From: an uncultured Sphaerochaeta sp.
GTDB lineage: Bacteria > Spirochaetota > Spirochaetia > Sphaerochaetales > Sphaerochaetaceae
Direction of reading: 5' to 3'
DNA length: 64,000 nt
Assembly (NCBI RefSeq): GCF_963677315.1
Contig: NZ_OY781939.1
Coordinates: 1,426,001 to 1,490,000 of the forward strand
Part shown: piece after piece, positions 9,372-18,415 of the stretch
Layout of the letters: every line of letters begins with the position of its first letter
Position numbering within the stretch: position 1 is the first letter of the stretch
The notes under the pieces: generated by a model
What the model was told of the DNA's origin: nothing
The model's database searches: none
What the model saw: the letters and a program-made list of their open reading frames with translations, nothing else
Program-made: the position numbers and the translations under genes

Positions 9372-9436
9372 TTCAACACTATGTTCAGCACCATCATTGC
9401 AAGAGTTTAGACAGGTGTGATACATTTTTCTCACTT

Positions 9437-10390
9437 ATGAAACTACTTAGAAAACAAATCATGTTCATGCTCATCCTTTCCTTGGTACTCGTTACCACTG
9501 GATGTACAAAGGATGAGCAAAACACTGTGCAAACAAGCACAGTAGAAAAGTCGGAACCAGAAACCCCTCTGCAAGTTGGAATGATGAGTGCAGTTGATGC
9601 AGCCCCCTTCTACCATGCATTGGAAGCAGGTTACTACGAAGAGGAAGGGGTTGATGTTGAATTGGTACTCTTCACCAACGGCCAGCATCGCCAGACAGCA
9701 CTGCAGACACAGCAGGTTGATGGAGCCATGAGTGACTTGGTAGCCCTTATCACCCAGAGCACCAGTGATTTTCGCCTGATCGGTACGCTCTCGACAGACG
9801 GAGATTTCCCCTTGCTTGCATCCGGCCCACTTACGGAGGGAACAACGATAACGGCTGGAACGATGGAAATCAGCGTGACCAACTATCTCCTTGATGCATA
9901 CCTGGGAGATCGATATGACGTTAAAAAGGTGTTCATCAATGAAATTCCTGCCCGTTTGGAAGCTGTCGTCTCCTCTCAATTGGATACAGGCATCTTCCCT
10001 GAACCATTTGCCAGTATCGGGGCACTCAGGAATTTGGAGAAGCTCACATTTGAAGGGATACCGGAAGAGAGCCTGAACATCATTGCTTTCACCGAAAAGG
10101 CAATACAAGAGAAAGAAAGCCAGATTGCCGGATTTCATCGGGCATACGGTAGAGCAGTCAAGGATATCCAACGTGACCCTGAGCTTGCTCGCACTGCTCT
10201 CATGAATGCAATTCAGGCACTGCCGGAAGCAATACGTGAGACCATGGGCCTTCCTGAGTACCATGAGCCTTCCCTTCCAAGCGAATCCTTCACGAATGAG
10301 ATCATCTCCTGGACTGAGGGCGTAACCGGAGCCAAGTATTCAGCAGGTGCCAAGGAACTCTTTGATACAAGGTTTGTAAACGCCTTATGA
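9437..10390 (+). CDS. NMT1/SsuA-like ABC transporter substrate-binding lipoprotein
   Basis: Receptor of a small-molecule importer of the nitrate/sulfonate/thiamine-precursor class. The 317-residue product has a lipoprotein signal with lipobox TTGC near residue 21. The NMT1/THI5-like start of the mature domain is visible as PFYHALEAGYYEEEGVDV, followed by GAMSDLVAL. The stop overlaps the ATPase start by 4 bases. Substrate could be a pyrimidine thiamine precursor, an organosulfonate or a similar compound. Nothing in the sequence decides this. Confidence 0.85.
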   Translation: MKLLRKQIMFMLILSLVLVTTGCTKDEQNTVQTSTVEKSEPETPLQVGMMSAVDAAPFYHALEAGYYEEEGVDVELVLFTNGQHRQTALQTQQVDGAMSDLVALITQSTSDFRLIGTLSTDGDFPLLASGPLTEGTTITAGTMEISVTNYLLDAYLGDRYDVKKVFINEIPARLEAVVSSQLDTGIFPEPFASIGALRNLEKLTFEGIPEESLNIIAFTEKAIQEKESQIAGFHRAYGRAVKDIQRDPELARTALMNAIQALPEAIRETMGLPEYHEPSLPSESFTNEIISWTEGVTGAKYSAGAKELFDTRFVNAL

Positions 10391-11085
10391 TACTCTCCCT
10401 CACCGATGCCAAGCTTGACTATCCCAAGACCACTGCCTTTGAGCACTTTTCCTTGAATGTGAAGGCTGGGGAGATGGTCAGCATCATCGGTCCGAGCGGG
10501 TGTGGAAAAACCAGCCTGCTCTACACTATTGCCGGATTGTTGCCACTCTCTGAAGGAACCATACAGAGAGCTGTTGGAATTGAGGGTGTAGCCCTCATGT
10601 TCCAACAGGACCGACTTCTTCCATGGAAACGCGTCATCAACAATGTGTTGCTCGGCCTTCCTGGGGAGAAGACTGACGAGGCTGAAGAACTGCTACAGTC
10701 CATGGGGCTGGGAGCTGTGATGCAACACTATCCCCATGAGCTCAGCGGAGGGATGAGGCAGCGTGTGGCGTTGGCAAGAGCATTAATTAGGAAACCTAAC
10801 ATACTATTGCTTGATGAACCACTTGCAAGCCTTGATGAACAGCAGCGAGAGATGCTCCAAAATGATATCAAGGAGTATGTAAGGCACCACTGCATAACAC
10901 TGATTCTTGTAACACATAGCCTTCAGGAGGCAGTATTCATGGGAAGCAGGATTGTTATGATGACTAACAAAGGGGTTTCTTACGAGTTGCATAACCAGTT
11001 CCATGGAGAAGCCAACCTTCGCACTCGTGATGAGTTCTTCACTATGCAGAAGACGTTGCGCCATCATATGGAGGCTATGCAATGA
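10387..11085 (+). CDS. ABC transporter ATP-binding protein, SsuB/TauB type
   Basis: Cytoplasmic ATPase of the importer, 232 residues. Walker A is GPSGCGKTS (residues 35-43), the Q-loop is FQQDRLLPW, the signature is LSGGMRQR near residue 120, Walker B is ILLLDEP, and the H-loop is VTHSLQEA. The FQQDRLLPW form is typical of the nitrate/sulfonate/taurine subfamily. It overlaps both neighbours by 4 bases. Confidence 0.92.
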   Translation: MILSLTDAKLDYPKTTAFEHFSLNVKAGEMVSIIGPSGCGKTSLLYTIAGLLPLSEGTIQRAVGIEGVALMFQQDRLLPWKRVINNVLLGLPGEKTDEAEELLQSMGLGAVMQHYPHELSGGMRQRVALARALIRKPNILLLDEPLASLDEQQREMLQNDIKEYVRHHCITLILVTHSLQEAVFMGSRIVMMTNKGVSYELHNQFHGEANLRTRDEFFTMQKTLRHHMEAMQ

Positions 11086-11810
11086 AGTACCTTAGAGGGA
11101 TGTTAGTAGTACTTGTACTCTGGTACATAGCAGCATTCTTTGTTGCCTCGCCCGTTATCCCATTTCCCCATACTGTCTTCATGTATGCCATAGGACAATT
11201 CATCCCTCAAGAGATGCACCTGCATCTTCTCTATTCCCTTTACAGAATACTCTCGGGATTGTTCATTGCGCTCTTCTTTGCCATTCCCACAGGAATGATC
11301 GCGGGGAGAGTCCCTGCATTGGACCGACTGATCTCCCCAGTTCTCTATCTACTCTATCCACTACCAAAGATTGCTTTTCTGCCGGTGTTCATGGTATTGC
11401 TGGGTATTGGAGACCTCTCCAAGATCATCTTGATTTCCGTCATCATCTATTTCCCTGCCTCAGTAACCATACGGGATGGGGTTAAGGAAATCCCGTTTGA
11501 ATTTCTCCAATTGGCAGAAGCATATCACCTAAGTAGAAAACAGGTCCTGAAAGATATCATCTGGCCCGCAATCCTGCCTCGGATATTCTCTTCCCTGCGC
11601 ATCACACTGGGCATTTCTCTCTCTGTGTTATTTATCAGCGAGACCTATGCTGCATCCCATGGACTGGGGTACTCGATCATGAACTACTGGGTCATGGCCC
11701 AGTACACAGGTATGTATGCAGCGATCATGCTACTCAGTCTTCTTGGTTTGCTGCTCTACATCATTGTAGACTGGGTAGAGAGGCTTTGCGTACATCCACA
11801 CATAGAATAA
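11082..11810 (+). CDS. ABC transporter permease, SsuC/TauC type
   Basis: Membrane subunit of the same importer, 242 residues with about six hydrophobic segments. The region FEFLQLAEAYHLSRKQVLKD followed by PAILPRIFSSLRI corresponds to the EAA loop and the conserved stretch of SsuC-like permeases. It is translationally coupled to the ATPase by a 4-base overlap. Confidence 0.9.
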   Translation: MKYLRGMLVVLVLWYIAAFFVASPVIPFPHTVFMYAIGQFIPQEMHLHLLYSLYRILSGLFIALFFAIPTGMIAGRVPALDRLISPVLYLLYPLPKIAFLPVFMVLLGIGDLSKIILISVIIYFPASVTIRDGVKEIPFEFLQLAEAYHLSRKQVLKDIIWPAILPRIFSSLRITLGISLSVLFISETYAASHGLGYSIMNYWVMAQYTGMYAAIMLLSLLGLLLYIIVDWVERLCVHPHIE

Positions 11811-11864
11811 GAGCTTTCCTTTGCACGCTTTATCTATCAAACTGACGATAAGGAGTCATAACAA

Positions 11865-12368
11865 ATGCAAAACACAGACCACCTCATCGCCCTGCTCCAT
11901 GAACAGATGTTCAACTATGAAAGAGGTAATCCTGAACGTATTGCTCACCTAACCAAGGTCCACGACTATGCCAGGACGATTGGCTTACTTGAAGGCCTTG
12001 ATGAGGAAACATTAGTAACTTTAGAAGCAGCCGCACTTGTGCATGATATTGGTATAAAGGTGTCCTTGGAAAAGTACGGGAGCAGCAGAGGTGATTTGCA
12101 GGAGAAGGAAGGATCTCCTCTTGCCAGCGCCCTCCTGACAAAGCTTGCTTTTCCCTCTTCAATGATCGAACGAGTAGTATTCTTGGTAGGGCATCACCAC
12201 ACCTACACAAATATCGAAGGAATCGACTACCAGATCCTCGTTGAAAGTGACTTCTTGGTTAATCTCCAAGAGAAGAAAACAGGCATTGAAGCAATTAGAA
12301 AGGTATATGAGGAGATTTTTAAGACAAAGTCAGGAAAACAGTTATGCGTGGAGATGTTTGGGATATAG
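11865..12368 (+). CDS. HD-domain phosphohydrolase-like protein
   Basis: HD-domain proteins are metal-dependent phosphohydrolases, often acting on nucleotides. The 167-residue protein has H33 in KVHDYA, the paired HD in ALVHDIG (H60-D61), a GHHHTY stretch near residue 106 and the distal aspartate in LVESDFLVNL, a full set of likely metal ligands. Its ATG follows AAGGAGTCATAACAA, 54 bases after the permease gene, and it is probably co-transcribed with the importer. A possible weak hairpin (TCACCTT / AAGGTGA) follows the stop. Substrate unknown. Confidence 0.8.
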   Translation: MQNTDHLIALLHEQMFNYERGNPERIAHLTKVHDYARTIGLLEGLDEETLVTLEAAALVHDIGIKVSLEKYGSSRGDLQEKEGSPLASALLTKLAFPSSMIERVVFLVGHHHTYTNIEGIDYQILVESDFLVNLQEKKTGIEAIRKVYEEIFKTKSGKQLCVEMFGI

Positions 12369-12516
12369 GAATCTCTTCAACTAGAGCAATCTCACCTTGC
12401 GCTATAACAGAAAGGTGACTTATCATAAAAACATGCTTGTTCTATTAGAATAAAAATCCCCTCTTGGAGGCTTCCCATGAGACGACCTATCCGCTCTCTA
12501 CTTTATCGCCGGTTGC

Positions 12517-12942
12517 TTGATTGCAATGACCTTGTTCCTGATCGGTTGTGAGGAGGAGATCATCTTAGAATCTCAAGGGGAGATTTGGCTAGAAATTACA
12601 TACAACGAAGAAGCTGCAAATTATGAAATTGAAATATCAAATCCTGACAATCCTTCAGCATCAGGTGAAGGCACTTATATAATCAAGAATGATTCTCCCG
12701 ACTTGCTCCCTGATTCTACTCCTGAAGAAGGAACAGAAATCTATATCTTTGATACTCTATCTTTTGGTACTTGGGAGATCACAGTCATCGAACACACAAT
12801 CTCTGATGAGACGGTCGAAAATGAAGAAGGTGGTGAAGACAATTTGGATGTGACAGATACAAGAACCAGATCTTTCACAATTGACAGCACAACACCTAAG
12901 ACAGTCTCTTTAGATTTCACTACTCCTGAACCAACGGAATAA
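12517..12942 (+). CDS. Small lipoprotein, 5' end probably frameshifted
   Basis: The product is acidic and unrecognised. As it stands the frame has only a poor TTG start at 12517 or ATG at 12526. A much better ATG at 12477, behind TTGGAGGCTTCCC, lies in another frame and reaches a stop after 24 codons. Adding one CT to the run CTCTCT near 12503-12508 would join the two frames. The result would be an ideal lipoprotein leader, with basic MRRPIRS, then a hydrophobic stretch, then LIGC. The mature part has threonine- and glutamate-rich beta-strand-like sequence and no known motif. A terminator follows. It may be a pseudogene, a phase-variable gene or a sequencing error. Confidence 0.6.
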   Translation: MIAMTLFLIGCEEEIILESQGEIWLEITYNEEAANYEIEISNPDNPSASGEGTYIIKNDSPDLLPDSTPEEGTEIYIFDTLSFGTWEITVIEHTISDETVENEEGGEDNLDVTDTRTRSFTIDSTTPKTVSLDFTTPEPTE

Positions 12943-12964
12943 TAGATAGTTACTCTTCTACGCC

Positions 12965-13005
12965 AATCCCCATAGAACCTACTGTTCGTGGGGATTCTTT
13001 CTGTT
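12965..13005 (+). terminator. Intrinsic terminator after the small lipoprotein gene
   Basis: Two stacked stems, AATCCCC / GGGGATT (12965-12971 and 12990-12996) and inner GAAC / GTTC, are followed by CTTTCTGTT. Confidence 0.7.
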
Positions 13006-13014
13006 CATCTCAAC

Positions 13015-13061
13015 ATTCACATTTGGCCATGAATATGTGAATTTAAACATTGAATTCACAT
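13015..13061. repeat. Three alternating copies of an 8-mer between convergent genes
   Basis: ATTCACAT occurs at 13015-13022, inverted at 13035-13042 and again at 13054-13061. The middle copy can pair with either neighbour. It may serve as the transcript end of the minus-strand operon, but there is no T-run. Confidence 0.4.
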
Positions 13062-13071
13062 ACATATAGAT

Positions 13072-13836
13072 CTACTCTTCCCCAATAATCGGAATCTGGA
13101 TTTCAGTGATGAATCTACTGCTATCCCGCTCAACAAACTGGTCAAGAATATTGAAGTTGACCTCCCAATCAGCAAGACGATACTCCCCTCTCTCTTCCCT
13201 GATTCTGTCAATTGCTGTCTCTATTGTCTCGTAAGAACCCTTATGGTACCCACAGAGAAAAGAGCCTCCCTTGATAATTGACACATCATGGATTGAAGGC
13301 ATCTCTGATTCTTCAGGGGTGTACTCGAAAAGATACGCCCCAAACTGTTTTGTATTCTCCCGATAAAACACCAAGGTTGGGTGAAAGTAGAATACATCCG
13401 ATCCGTAAAGAGTCTCCTCTGAACCGATATCTAGATAGTACCGGTCAGGGAATGTCTTCACCTGTACCTCCTGCAGACTCACCTGAGGAAGCTGCACCTT
13501 GATAAACTCAATCTTTCGCTGGATTGCCGAATCGATGGAAATAAGTTCTTGCCATCTTTGCCTCAGAAGCGAAGACTGCCCTTGCAATCGTTCAATGGTA
13601 TGATCGAGCGTTCTGCTATCCAAATACTCCCGGATTTGCTCCAAGGAGTACCCCAAACGCTTCAAATACCGAATGGAAGCTACCTGGTAGACCTGGTCAA
13701 ACTTGTATAGACGATACCCGTTTGCATGATTCCTATGGGAAGGAACCAACAATCCAATCTTGTCATAATAGCGTAACGTCTGCACATCGATGGCAAACAA
13801 ATCTGCCAATTCCCCAATGGTGAAAAAGTCTTTCAT
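13072..13836 (-). CDS. MerR-family transcriptional regulator with effector-binding domain
   Basis: The N-terminal winged-helix DNA-binding domain is clear (FTIGELADLF, then TLRYYDKIGLL and GYRLY, residues 5-45), followed by a coiled dimerisation helix with the RYLKRLGYSLEQI pattern. The remaining ~150 residues resemble a BmrR/GyrI-like ligand-binding domain, seen as CGYHKGSYETIETAI near residue 195. It is the last gene of the minus-strand purine uptake operon, 9 bases after a permease gene. A perfect MerR-type promoter lies at the head of that operon, so it probably activates its own operon in response to a small ligand. Confidence 0.85.
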   Translation of the reverse strand: MKDFFTIGELADLFAIDVQTLRYYDKIGLLVPSHRNHANGYRLYKFDQVYQVASIRYLKRLGYSLEQIREYLDSRTLDHTIERLQGQSSLLRQRWQELISIDSAIQRKIEFIKVQLPQVSLQEVQVKTFPDRYYLDIGSEETLYGSDVFYFHPTLVFYRENTKQFGAYLFEYTPEESEMPSIHDVSIIKGGSFLCGYHKGSYETIETAIDRIREERGEYRLADWEVNFNILDQFVERDSSRFITEIQIPIIGEE

Positions 13837-13845
13837 GGAGCAATA

Positions 13846-14784
13846 TTAGCGCTTGTCTCGTACATACGGAACCCCAAGGGAGGCAGGATCCTGACTCTTT
13901 CCTATGGAGAAAAGCAGTACCAAAATTGTCACTAGGTAGGGGAACATCGCAAACACCTGAGAAGGAATCGCAGAGCCCATTGTCTGCAGTCGTATCTGTA
14001 GAGCTTCAGCTGAGCCAATAACCATCGCAGCTGCCAGGACTCCAAGAGGATTCCGTCGCCCAAGAATGACCGTAACCAAAGCAATATACCCCTTCCCGCT
14101 GGTGAGATTCTCCTGGAAGAACCCGAGTTTCACTGTTGAAAGGTAGGCTCCCCCCAGGCCACCAAGCACCCCGTTGATACAGGCAGCCCCATAACGAACC
14201 ATATTCACCCTAATACCCGCAGTATCAGCAGCCCGTGGGTTCTCTCCCACTGCCTTGAGAATGACTCCCCACTCAGTTTTATAGAACAACACCAACAGCA
14301 GTATCACACAGAGGAACAACATATATACGAAAGGATCTTGGTCAAACAATGCTGGCCCAATGATAGGAATCCTGTGAAGTAAGGGAAGCTTTACACGGTT
14401 GATAATTTCAATGGAAGGAAGCGTGGTAGTCTTACCGAACTGAATCAGGAACAAGAAACTGGTCAAGCCCAGAAACAGAAAGTTCAAGGCAAGGCCAGCA
14501 ATTGTCTGGTCAGCCTTGTGGTGAATGCTCAGTACCGCATGGATCATGCTGGCGGCCACACCACCGGCAATGCCGGCAAGCAGACCAAGCCCTACGCTGG
14601 AAGTCTGGAACATCGCCCAAAAGCTGAAATATGCCCCACTGAGCATAATGGCTTCTACTCCAATATTGCTTATCCCAGCGCGTTCACTTACGGTCTCTCC
14701 CAATCCAGCGAGTGCGATAGGAGTTGCCATTCGGATGGTTGCCGCTAAAAAGGTTGTGATCAGGGTAAGAGTTACAGGATTCAT
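13846..14784 (-). CDS. Nucleoside-type ABC transporter permease (NupQ/YufQ-like)
   Basis: Second membrane subunit of a BMP-type importer, 312 residues and strongly hydrophobic. Landmarks are GLGETVSERAGISNIGVEAIML near the N-terminus (related to RbsC/BPL_transp_2 permeases) and GENPRAADTAGI, the conserved cytoplasmic loop that contacts the ATPase. It starts one base after the other permease gene stops. Confidence 0.9.
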   Translation of the reverse strand: MNPVTLTLITTFLAATIRMATPIALAGLGETVSERAGISNIGVEAIMLSGAYFSFWAMFQTSSVGLGLLAGIAGGVAASMIHAVLSIHHKADQTIAGLALNFLFLGLTSFLFLIQFGKTTTLPSIEIINRVKLPLLHRIPIIGPALFDQDPFVYMLFLCVILLLVLFYKTEWGVILKAVGENPRAADTAGIRVNMVRYGAACINGVLGGLGGAYLSTVKLGFFQENLTSGKGYIALVTVILGRRNPLGVLAAAMVIGSAEALQIRLQTMGSAIPSQVFAMFPYLVTILVLLFSIGKSQDPASLGVPYVRDKR

Positions 14785-14785
14785 C

Positions 14786-15805
14786 CTACGCCTCCTTGAA
14801 GCTAAAGAACTGCTTCCGTGCCAAAATCATAATGACCAACAACCCCATGATGATACTGGCAATAGATGTAGGAACACCACTACTACGCTGCATTGCCATC
14901 GATCCAACCTGCAACGCCGCGATGCCCAACGAGCTAAGGATAATCCAAAATGGGTGGTTCTTTCCCAGAAGGGAAACCACGATAGCCAAGTATCCATAGC
15001 TTGGACTGATTCCTTCGATCAAGCGATGGTGTAAGCCAGCAATCTCACTAACCCCAGCCAAACCAGCAAGGCCTCCACTGAGCAATGCGGAAAATACCAT
15101 GTGACTCCTCACAGAAATACCGCTACATACACTAGCTCGTTTATTAAGGCCCACAGCCCGCATACAGAACCCCGTTGACGTCCTAAACATCAGCAAGTAG
15201 ACCAAAATGGCGCAAATCAGGGCGAGTAGGAATCCTGCATGCAGGCGTGTAGGCAAAAGCAACATAGGGAAATAGGAAGCGGGAGGCAACATCGGTGACA
15301 TTGGATAGGGATAGGAGGGATCCTTCAGACTCGTCCGTACCAAGATCCCCACCAAGTTGATGGCGATGTAATTCAACATAATGGTATTGATGATCTCAGA
15401 GAGACCAAACTTGGCCTTAAGGATACCAGGGATCACGGACCACAGTCCGCCGGCCAAAAACCCAACCAACATGGAAAAAAAGATCATCAGCACTGGAGGC
15501 AATGAAGGAAACGTCATCCCCAACCAAGTAATTGCAATTGCCCCTAGGTAAATCTGACCCTCTGCACCAATATTGATGAACCCGGTACGGAACCCGACTG
15601 AAACACCCAAGGCAGCAAGCATCAAGGGCGTTGCTCGTACCAAGACCTCCCCGATTGAATACGTTGACCCCACAATACCCCGTATAAAACTGGAGATAGA
15701 TGAGGGAATACTGCTCCCTACCATGGCGATCAGAAGCAGTGAAACACCCAGTACAATACCGGTCACCACAGTGAGCGAGAGAAGATTGGAAACAGACCGT
15801 TTCAT
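14786..15805 (-). CDS. Nucleoside-type ABC transporter permease (NupP/YufP-like)
   Basis: First membrane subunit of the importer, 339 residues with eight to ten hydrophobic segments. Motifs include GFINIGAEGQIYLGA near residue 75 and the coupling loop AVGLNKRASVCSGI. Its start overlaps the ATPase stop by 4 bases. Confidence 0.9.
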   Translation of the reverse strand: MKRSVSNLLSLTVVTGIVLGVSLLLIAMVGSSIPSSISSFIRGIVGSTYSIGEVLVRATPLMLAALGVSVGFRTGFINIGAEGQIYLGAIAITWLGMTFPSLPPVLMIFFSMLVGFLAGGLWSVIPGILKAKFGLSEIINTIMLNYIAINLVGILVRTSLKDPSYPYPMSPMLPPASYFPMLLLPTRLHAGFLLALICAILVYLLMFRTSTGFCMRAVGLNKRASVCSGISVRSHMVFSALLSGGLAGLAGVSEIAGLHHRLIEGISPSYGYLAIVVSLLGKNHPFWIILSSLGIAALQVGSMAMQRSSGVPTSIASIIMGLLVIMILARKQFFSFKEA

Positions 15806-17313
15806 GCCTCCCTCCCTGCAGGGGAGCCTGCCATCAATAGCCCAAGATAGGTCAAATCAACATCTCCTTCGCTTTCGATCACATCAACGATCTGTCCACG
15901 ATACATCACAGCTATGCTGTCACTTAGATCCAGTATCTCCTCAAGGTCAGAAGAGATCAAAATAACGGCAGAGCCTTGTCTTCTGAGCTCTAACAGTGTC
16001 TTGTGTACATCCTCGGTCGAACCTACGTCCAGACCTCGTGTAGGCTGGCAGGCAATGACCACCTTGGCATTTCCAGCCAATTCGCGGGCAAGTATCAACT
16101 TCTGTTGATTCCCCCCCGAGAGATACCGTACGGGATGCTCCAAGGATCCACTCTTGATCGCGTATTTCTCAACTGCCTGTTCAGTCAGCTCACGAAGCTT
16201 CTTTCGAGCAATGAAGTGGTGATGATTACACTCCCCTCCTCGAAAACGGGTAAGCAGGAGATTCTCTTGCATATCCATATCCAAAACTAGGCTATCGAGC
16301 AAGCGGTCGTCAGAGATATATCCAAAACCCAACGCCCTGCGTTGTTTTACCCCGAGGTGTTCCAAATGCTTGCCATCCAACGTCAGGGAGCCTTCCTTGA
16401 TTTTCCTGATTCCGAGCAGCAACTCAGCAAACGCTTTCTGCCCGTTTCCATCAACTCCAGCAATCCCGACAATCCTTCCTGGGGGAACGTGCAAGGAGAG
16501 GGGACCTACGGACCCCTGAGCATCCTGTATGGAAATGGCGATCAACCCTTCACGATCATAGGAGAAAGGTAATTTGGTTCGAACCATCCTGTTGAGTTTC
16601 CTCCCAACCATCAACTGTGAGAGTTCTGCTTCGTTCGTATCTTTTGACTTGACGTCCCCTACCTTCTCACCTCCCCTGAGGACGGTTATCCGGTCGGTTA
16701 GTGAGAGAACTTCAGCAATATGGTGGGTTATGATGATTACTGAATGCCCTTCTGATCTCAGACGTCCTAGAATATCGAACAGACTCTCCACCTCTTGGGG
16801 TGTAAGGACTGCTGTTGGTTCGTCGAGTATGAGCAACTGTGCTTCCCGATAGAGCACCTTGATGATCTCCACCCGCTGTTGCTGCCCAACTGATAGAGAG
16901 CTAACCAGTGCCGTAGGATCGACTGCGAGGTTATAGCGTTCACTTAACGTGCGAATCTCCTCGTCGACCTGTTTGCGTTTGACAAATGGATACCCAGGAC
17001 TTTTCAACCCAAGGGTGATATTCTCACTGACGGTCAGGGTGGGAACCAAGGTAAAATGTTGATGTACCATTCCAATCTTATGGCTGATGGCATCCTTCGG
17101 ACTCTTGATCTGAATGGGGACTCCATCCAGGACAATAGAACCACTATCTGCTTGATAAATCCCGTACAGAATGTTCATCAAGGTGGTTTTGCCTGCCCCA
17201 TTCTCACCAAGCAGGGCATGGATCTCCCCATGGTCTACATGCAGGTTGACCTTCGAATTGGCGCTTTTGCCAAAGAATGCCTTGTCAATGTCGATCATTT
17301 CCAGAAATGCCAT
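15802..17313 (-). CDS. Nucleoside-type ABC transporter ATP-binding protein (NupO/YufO-like)
   Basis: Double-domain ATPase of 503 residues, the RbsA/NupO type. The first domain has Walker A GENGAGKTT (about residues 36-44), signature LSVGQQQR and Walker B LLILDEPTAVL. The second domain has a degenerate Walker A (GVDGNGQKA), signature LSGGNQQK and a Walker B ending in CQPTRGLD instead of the usual DEP. One active and one degenerate site is normal for this family. It overlaps the permease gene by 4 bases and lies behind a strong hairpin after the receptor gene. Confidence 0.92.
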   Translation of the reverse strand: MAFLEMIDIDKAFFGKSANSKVNLHVDHGEIHALLGENGAGKTTLMNILYGIYQADSGSIVLDGVPIQIKSPKDAISHKIGMVHQHFTLVPTLTVSENITLGLKSPGYPFVKRKQVDEEIRTLSERYNLAVDPTALVSSLSVGQQQRVEIIKVLYREAQLLILDEPTAVLTPQEVESLFDILGRLRSEGHSVIIITHHIAEVLSLTDRITVLRGGEKVGDVKSKDTNEAELSQLMVGRKLNRMVRTKLPFSYDREGLIAISIQDAQGSVGPLSLHVPPGRIVGIAGVDGNGQKAFAELLLGIRKIKEGSLTLDGKHLEHLGVKQRRALGFGYISDDRLLDSLVLDMDMQENLLLTRFRGGECNHHHFIARKKLRELTEQAVEKYAIKSGSLEHPVRYLSGGNQQKLILARELAGNAKVVIACQPTRGLDVGSTEDVHKTLLELRRQGSAVILISSDLEEILDLSDSIAVMYRGQIVDVIESEGDVDLTYLGLLMAGSPAGREA

Positions 17314-17332
17314 GCCATCTCCTCAAACTAAG

Positions 17333-17358
17333 CGTGCTCCCTGATGAGAGGGAGCACG
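17333..17358 (-). other. Intercistronic hairpin between receptor and ATPase genes
   Basis: A 10-bp perfect stem CGTGCTCCCT / AGGGAGCACG with a 6-base loop and no T-run on the minus strand. It probably stabilises the receptor message or attenuates transcription into the ATPase gene. Confidence 0.6.
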
Positions 17359-17371
17359 TCATATTCTACGA

Positions 17372-18373
17372 TTATTTGGTACGTGTCTCGATCAATGGGA
17401 CGGTAAAGCTTCCATCCAGAATCTGCTGCCTGGTTGAGGCAACCATATCCTTGACGTCCTGGGGAATCGTATCCTCAAAACTGTTGTATCCTGAGATATC
17501 TACAACACCATCCTGCATACCAAGGTTGAATACCCCACCCACGTAGGTATCGGTACTTACCTTCTCAACCGCAGTCAGGACCAAGGCTGGTACACTATAA
17601 ATAGTGGACGCCATTACCGTATCAGGGGCGATGGAGTTCTGGTCATAGGAATCACCGGTTGCAAGCAACCCACGCTCCTCAGCTGCCTTGATCACTCCGG
17701 TCCCTGCCTGGTTCGCGCAGTGGGAGAGTACATCGGCGCCTTGGTCAGCCATGGAGAGTGCTGCTTCCTTTCCCAGTGCTACGTCAGTGAAGCTGCTTAC
17801 ATATGCTTCCAAGACCTTGATGGATGGGTTCACAGCTTTTGCGCCGATTTTGTACGCTTCCAGAACCTTGACGATTGAAGGCTGTTCAAAGCCACCAACA
17901 ATACCGATGGTGCCACTTTCTGACATGGAAGCTGCAAGCATTCCCATCAAGTATCCAGCTTCTTCACAAGCCATTACATAACTGGCAGCGTTATCGCTGT
18001 AGGCGTTTGACTCGATTGCCATGAACTTTGTATCGGGGAACTGGGAGGAGACCCTGACAGCCGGCTCACCAAACTGGAAACCATGCCCGATCACCAAGTC
18101 ATACCCTTGGGCTGCGTAGTCACGGAACGCTGCCTCTCCATCAGCAATTCCCACATTCTCTGAGTATGCAGTCTGGAGATTGTATTTCTCCTCTGCCTCT
18201 TTCAGACCAGCAAATGCTACTGCATTCCATCCTTGGTCGTTGGCCGGCCCTGAGAGCAACAGCGCAACCTTCATCTTTCCGTCTGATTCATCTTTCTCAG
18301 CTGCGCCACCAGCAAATAAGAGCGATGTTCCGAGTACCAAAACCAAACAAGCTACCAGCAATGTCTTTTTCAT
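17372..18373 (-). CDS. BMP-family ABC transporter substrate-binding protein
   Basis: Receptor of the importer; characterised BMP/Med/PnrA family members bind purine nucleosides. The 333-residue protein has a signal ending LFAGGAAE, then KVALLLSGPANDQGWN, characteristic of the family, and GIVGGFEQPSI near residue 155. Immediately upstream lies a purine-deaminase-like amidohydrolase, which supports a purine or nucleoside ligand. RBS GAGGAGT lies a few bases before the ATG. Confidence 0.9.
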   Translation of the reverse strand: MKKTLLVACLVLVLGTSLLFAGGAAEKDESDGKMKVALLLSGPANDQGWNAVAFAGLKEAEEKYNLQTAYSENVGIADGEAAFRDYAAQGYDLVIGHGFQFGEPAVRVSSQFPDTKFMAIESNAYSDNAASYVMACEEAGYLMGMLAASMSESGTIGIVGGFEQPSIVKVLEAYKIGAKAVNPSIKVLEAYVSSFTDVALGKEAALSMADQGADVLSHCANQAGTGVIKAAEERGLLATGDSYDQNSIAPDTVMASTIYSVPALVLTAVEKVSTDTYVGGVFNLGMQDGVVDISGYNSFEDTIPQDVKDMVASTRQQILDGSFTVPLIETRTK

Positions 18374-18415
18374 GTTCGTTACTCCTCTAAAGGGTTTCCC
18401 CTGTTAATGCACTAC

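Noticed and set aside
9180..9436. A TPP riboswitch before the NMT1-type importer.
   Set aside because: The conserved CTGAGA and ACCTGATCTGG motifs are not present on either strand of the gap.
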